64,000 bases of DNA from Triops longicaudatus (taxonomy: Eukaryota > Arthropoda > Branchiopoda > Notostraca > Triopsidae). Below the pieces are notes generated by a model. That model did no database searches and was not told the DNA's origin. It saw only the letters and a list, made by a program, of their open reading frames with translations. Where the stretch lies: positions 62,502-126,501 of the forward strand of contig JAGQDJ010000049.1 in NCBI GenBank assembly GCA_022885665.1, in the 5' to 3' direction. A program made the translations under genes and the position numbers. Shown piece by piece: positions 59,501 to 64,000 of this stretch; within the stretch, counting starts at the first letter, position 1; each line of letters starts with the position of its first letter.

Positions 59501-62500
59501 TGGCGGGTGCTACACATGTAATTGGACAAGTTTTTGCGGAGGCAAGAGAGACGAAATACCTTCGGTAACTCGGTCCGTTATTTCATGTTTGCGAGGGATA
59601 GGGGACTTGTCGAGGTCTTCCAAATTTGGCAATCAATGATGCCATGGTCACTTGATTATTGGCTTCTCGACACCCGTTTGCTGAGATAAAATGAAAAAGC
59701 TAAACCTCGTATTGCAGTTGTATTTATACACATCTCGATGCAGCCACTTTTTCGGTATTTTCAATAGCTTCGTTACAGTTTTTACTTTTTCATTTAAAGG
59801 GAAAGTGGAAAGGAAGGACGACATGCATCATTTTGCGGGGCGTCAAAAAATGGGGAGTACGAGGCCGTATGGAGATATTGGCTAGGATGGCCCAAAAATT
59901 CAAGTTAAAATAACAAGGAGTTGAAAATAAAACAGCATCGAGCAATAGATTTTGTTACATACTTATGTTACAAATTGGGGGCTGGGATATGAAAGCGATT
60001 ATATTTAGGAATGTTAATACTTTTTTCATATCTTTTTATTACAGAAAAAAAATACTACGGACATTTATCCGCGGCTCACTGGTCAACATTATCGTCACAC
60101 CTGCATATCTTGATATGTCATATTCCCTGGTTGCTGATATTAAGGACCGCATGAAAAAGTCACAGTGATATATTCATAAAGAGAGGCTGTAAAAGTAAAG
60201 AAAAGGAATCATCGCAGCTTCATGCTTTTCTTTGTTTCGGAAAAGAAAATGACAGTGGTGGGATCGTTGGTAAAGACAACAAAAAAGTACGGCAAAAACT
60301 TTGTTACCAAAAGCCATTCAGAAAGGTAATCCGAGAATAAAAAAGCTAATACATGAATCCAGTTACCGTAAGTGTATCTATGAACAGTTTCATCGCTTTT
60401 TTTCTCGCTCCTGAATTAAAGATATGTTGTTGTCTAAAGCATAAGAACCTCGCCAAGAGAGTTCAAGAAGGAAGAGTTTGGCTAAGTAACACCACCACGC
60501 TGGGATTCAATGATGTTAACGATCATCACCACGCTCAGAGGCGGCGGTTCTCCGTCGACGGGTCCATGCTCCTAGTTGTTCGCTCGGTATAGGTTCCGTG
60601 TGCCATAAACCGTAGTCATCGTATGCTGTAAGTATATAAAAAACGAAAAGAGAAAATGAATAAAAGTTCAACTGAAACATAGTTGTTATACTTAAGTCCA
60701 ATTTGCTCAAAAGAAATGTAAATTCGTCAACGCATTTACTATGAATGTTTTTATAGCCCTTTTAGCGAAAAAAAAAGTATAAGGTACGAGAACTTGTTAA
60801 CTACAATTTGAAGGCTTCTAAAGACCCCCTACAAACCATATTACACAATCTCTTGACCTGGCGTAGCAGTCTTCCAAGTATGGGATGCATCTTAGGGAGA
60901 CACTTTCTATGCACTGCCAGTTTAACTGTGGCATCAATTTTCATTACTGCAGTTCCTTTTGTCGAGGAGTGCATCATAGCATTTTTGTTCTCTTTGGCGT
61001 CGTTTGCTCCAAGAAATTTAATATAATATTGATAAGTCCAGATTTCATCGTGAGCGTGGGCGTGACGAACAAAGCTCTTATATCTCTTATTACTTCGTTG
61101 CAACCAACTCAGCTATGTACGTACGATCGGGAATGCACGGTTCCGTCTCATGAAACGAACGCTTGCAACATATTGTATTTCCTACTAGTAAGTGTCCGGA
61201 TGAGTGACTTAAAATATTTTTTTTATTAGGTCAAGTCAGTAATTTTCTTGCGACAAAAATTCTGTTCATAGCCAGGTATCTCACGTAGAGAATATTCTGA
61301 TACGACAACATCTAAGTTGACAAGAGGTTTATAGGGTTCTGAGAATGGTTCGTAAAACGATCGGTTGTGAGTTATTAAAATTTTGAGACGAGGTTATTTT
61401 TCTAGGGCAAACTTTGATTTCAGCTCTAGCACGTTCACGAGGTGGAGGCAAAAGAAGTTAATTCGATATCAATAACCCTCAAACTCTTACAAAGTGATTT
61501 ATGGGCTACGTGATCCTTCGGCACACAAGGTTCGTGCAGGCCAAGGATCGCGGATATGTGGGACGCGCGGCTGGGCCCGGTCATTAAATATTCATAGTTA
61601 TGGGGGAGAAAGGAGCAGCAGGTGTTGTTTCCTTCAATTAAACTTCTGGACTAATGTTATATGTCAAGAACAGGCTTTTCTCGGTGCCTTTGTTTTTCCA
61701 ATCGGGACAAAAATAGACCTTAGAAAAGATTTGCGGGACTAAAAGAGTGAAATTTTCACCAAATAGCCCATTCTTCTTTGAGTACCGGCACCAATGGAAA
61801 CCTTTCAACTGCAAACCTTTTGCGAAATTAGCTGCTCTTCTCAGGATGAAATGACAGCTAATTAGCGATGGGGTACTAAAAGCTGCAAACAGAAATATTC
61901 TTCGTAGTCTCATATGTTTTCATGCCATCTTGTGAATATCTAAGGAGCTGGATTTGCACTAATTAGCTCCAGCTTAACAACCTATAGCTACAGGCTATTA
62001 CTGCCAACAGTGACATTCTCATCTATATCTCCAATGTTTGCGCTCCGACATTCAAATTCCCCCTGGCTTGAACAACTTGGGCAATTCCGGAAGGCAAACC
62101 TGCCTGCAGATGGCCCGGAGGCCGTTTTTATGAACGAACTTAATACAGCCTTACTTTAATAGCTTTTCCATCCAACTTTTCAGTGCACAGAGCTCTACCG
62201 GGAGCACTGATCATAATAGGCTATAAAGTTCTTATTAACGTTGGAAAGCGTGGGATAACAAACTCCAACGCACTGGTGACGGACGCCAGTTGCGAGCGCC
62301 ACTGAAAGCTAGCGACTTAATTTGATATTTTCCTGATTTTTTTTTTTTTTTATTATTTCATGTCATGTCTTATTTTATTTTTTCTATAATTGAAAGGCAT
62401 TCTGTTGTCGTGGAAAATACGCAGTCCTAATCCCTTCCACGAACACGAGTTCGAACAGTTTTTTTTTGTAAGAAGCAAAGGAAAAAAAGAACAGGAAATT

Positions 62501-64000
62501 AAAGCTATCCTATTTTTTTTCGCTGTTGTTGAAAATTAGCTGGTTTCCGAAGACTTGTACGCTCCATCAGTTACTGTAGACTACTGGATTTCGCATTTCT
62601 GTGCCTAAAACTCCCGAAAGCTACGAGCGTAACGTTCATTATAGAACTGCCTGTAAAGGGATGAATTCCTGTTCATTCAATTTCGCCTTACTTAGCAACG
62701 CAAATGAGATAGCGGATTTGGAAAAGCCAGGGTTCTGAAATTGGACTCACTGTATGCATTTGCAATCCTCGTATACGCCAATAATAATAACCCTTCAGAG
62801 AGCTTCCCTCTGTGCTCAAGGCAAAACCGTTCTACCGAGTCCCCATGGTCCTAAACAAAGCAAAGTCCAGTATCAATGAGAAATAGCCTGCTTGATAGTG
62901 TTAACACCCACCGTTACACAGTATATAGGCCTACTGTGGGTAAGCACTAAAAAGAGGTCTTGGGCTAGTTTTCTGGAGTATTGGCTCTGAGGGTTTCTGT
63001 TCTCTTTTTATCTGAAAGCTGGAGGGAGATGGCTTGGCAGTATGAGTGGGTGTATGGGATTAAGCCAGTAATTTGACAAGTTTGACCCGATTTGTTAATG
63101 GAGACCGAAGCCCTCTCTTACAGCTCTTGATCCCTGCCTGTTCTTCCCGGTCTTACCAAAGCTGGATGTAAGGTATAATTTTTATAGCAAACAAACACGA
63201 CAAAACTGTCGGAAGAAGCGAAAGATGACGGCATCTGGTTTCGGCAGGGTGACGCTACAGCAAGAGAGAAGGGGATTGGCACTTTATAGCTTTCCAATAT
63301 TAAGGAGAGCTACTAGCATGGTTGGTGATGATGATAGCGATATGGGGCTGCAAGTACAGTTATCACCCACGTACTGTACTAAGGACGACTCTTAAAAGGT
63401 TCAGCCTCCCCTTATTGGGACATGGGTGTGGAATCAGATAACATGTATTGGACGATATTGTGTTGTACTACGTAACATGCAAACCACATGTACTCCAGGG
63501 ACTATTATCTAAAGCGTAAATTGAAAAGAAATTTCTGTATTTTGTAAAGGATCAGGAAAGGTCTGGTCAACAGGAAATGGTTAGGAACGTTACCTTAAAG
63601 AATAAGGTTGAATGACACAGGATTGATTCAAACGTAAGGGAACTTGATACTGTATGATTACATAGAACAACGTGATTTAACCTCACCAAGATTGGAATTT
63701 ACGACCCACAGCTTTTACACCCAAAAGACCTGATTATAATGTAGTTTACGCCAGTGACGCAGTTTATAACGCTGTTCTCACTGGTTGCGTACCGTGAAAA
63801 TTCCTTAAATTTGTCCTAATTAATTGTAAGTAAATGAAAATAGGTTTATTTAATTTCTCCGAAAATGGATTCTATTTCTAGGGATTTATTTCGAATGCTC
63901 TAGCTCCAAACACAGTAGTTAGTCAAACTTGCAAAATTTATATGTTTTAAAAATTACCTAACATTAGTTCACATACATGTATCACAGGTCTTGGTTAAAC
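56523..64000. other. Region without a supported gene
   Basis: Left part should hold the ATG4 promoter. The rest is AT-rich with short ORFs on both strands and no recognisable domain, apart from an orphan exon candidate at 60522-60625. No tRNA B-box, long repeat or microsatellite of note was seen. Confidence 0.4.
60522..60625 (-). other. Orphan coding-exon candidate
   Basis: After an acceptor CTTACAG (60626-60632) an open stretch reads YDDYGLWHTEPIPSEQL then GAWTRRRRTAASERGDD. It is clearly GC-richer than its surroundings and has a balanced amino-acid mix, but the 3' limit is unclear (stop or GTTAAC donor near 60519) and I found no partner exon or family. Confidence 0.25.

Noticed and set aside
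1..64000. CRISPR arrays, operons, prophage or other prokaryotic systems
   Set aside because: No regularly spaced repeats or bacterial gene arrangement; all genes are intron-containing and eukaryotic.

Overview
This window is animal nuclear DNA: AT-rich, with split genes, GT-AG introns (many only 50-70 nt), dispersed short repeats and microsatellites. The gene set is metazoan: bifunctional lysine-degradation enzyme, TRAPPC8, PEX10, a borealin-like protein, a glutamate transporter, a Ly6-type GPI protein, ATG4, and an ACT-domain threonine ammonia-lyase. With a glycine/histidine-rich secreted protein this points to an invertebrate, most likely an arthropod; I cannot fix the lineage. Almost no gene is a single open frame, so the models below were built by joining exons on splice signals, phase and protein family patterns remembered from training; no alignment was run.

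Layout. 80-2185 (+): 3' half of AASS (saccharopine dehydrogenase part), entering from the left edge. 2186-4885: convergent spacer with two copies of a tRNA-Leu-like SINE. 4886-14358 (-): complete TRAPPC8, 16 coding exons; its 2.7-kb first intron contains, on the other strand, a glycine-rich secreted-protein gene (12255-13855) built of symmetric micro-exons. 14585-14740: hAT-like MITE. 15579-16969 (-): PEX10. 17850-18637 (-): borealin-like gene, 3' end unresolved. 20028-27160 (-): excitatory amino-acid transporter (SLC1A family), possibly with a second, distal first exon at 44801-44865. A Ly6/three-finger GPI-protein gene (23373-24067, +) is nested in one of its introns. 27161-51743: about 24 kb with no gene I can support apart from a few candidate exons. 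51744-54104 (+): threonine ammonia-lyase with C-terminal ACT domain, with a pogo/Tigger-like MITE in intron 2. 54213-56522 (-): ATG4 protease, tail-to-tail with the lyase gene (108 bp apart). 56523-64000: no supported gene except one orphan exon candidate.

The genes do not form one pathway: this is an ordinary stretch of housekeeping genes. The most interesting structure is in gene architecture: two genes nested antisense in introns of other genes, a micro-exon array in which exon skipping preserves the frame, a 57-nt intron that reads through in frame, a 16-residue duplication in the transporter's extracellular loop, and phase-compatible alternative first exons. I found no convincing evidence of a wholly new multi-gene system.
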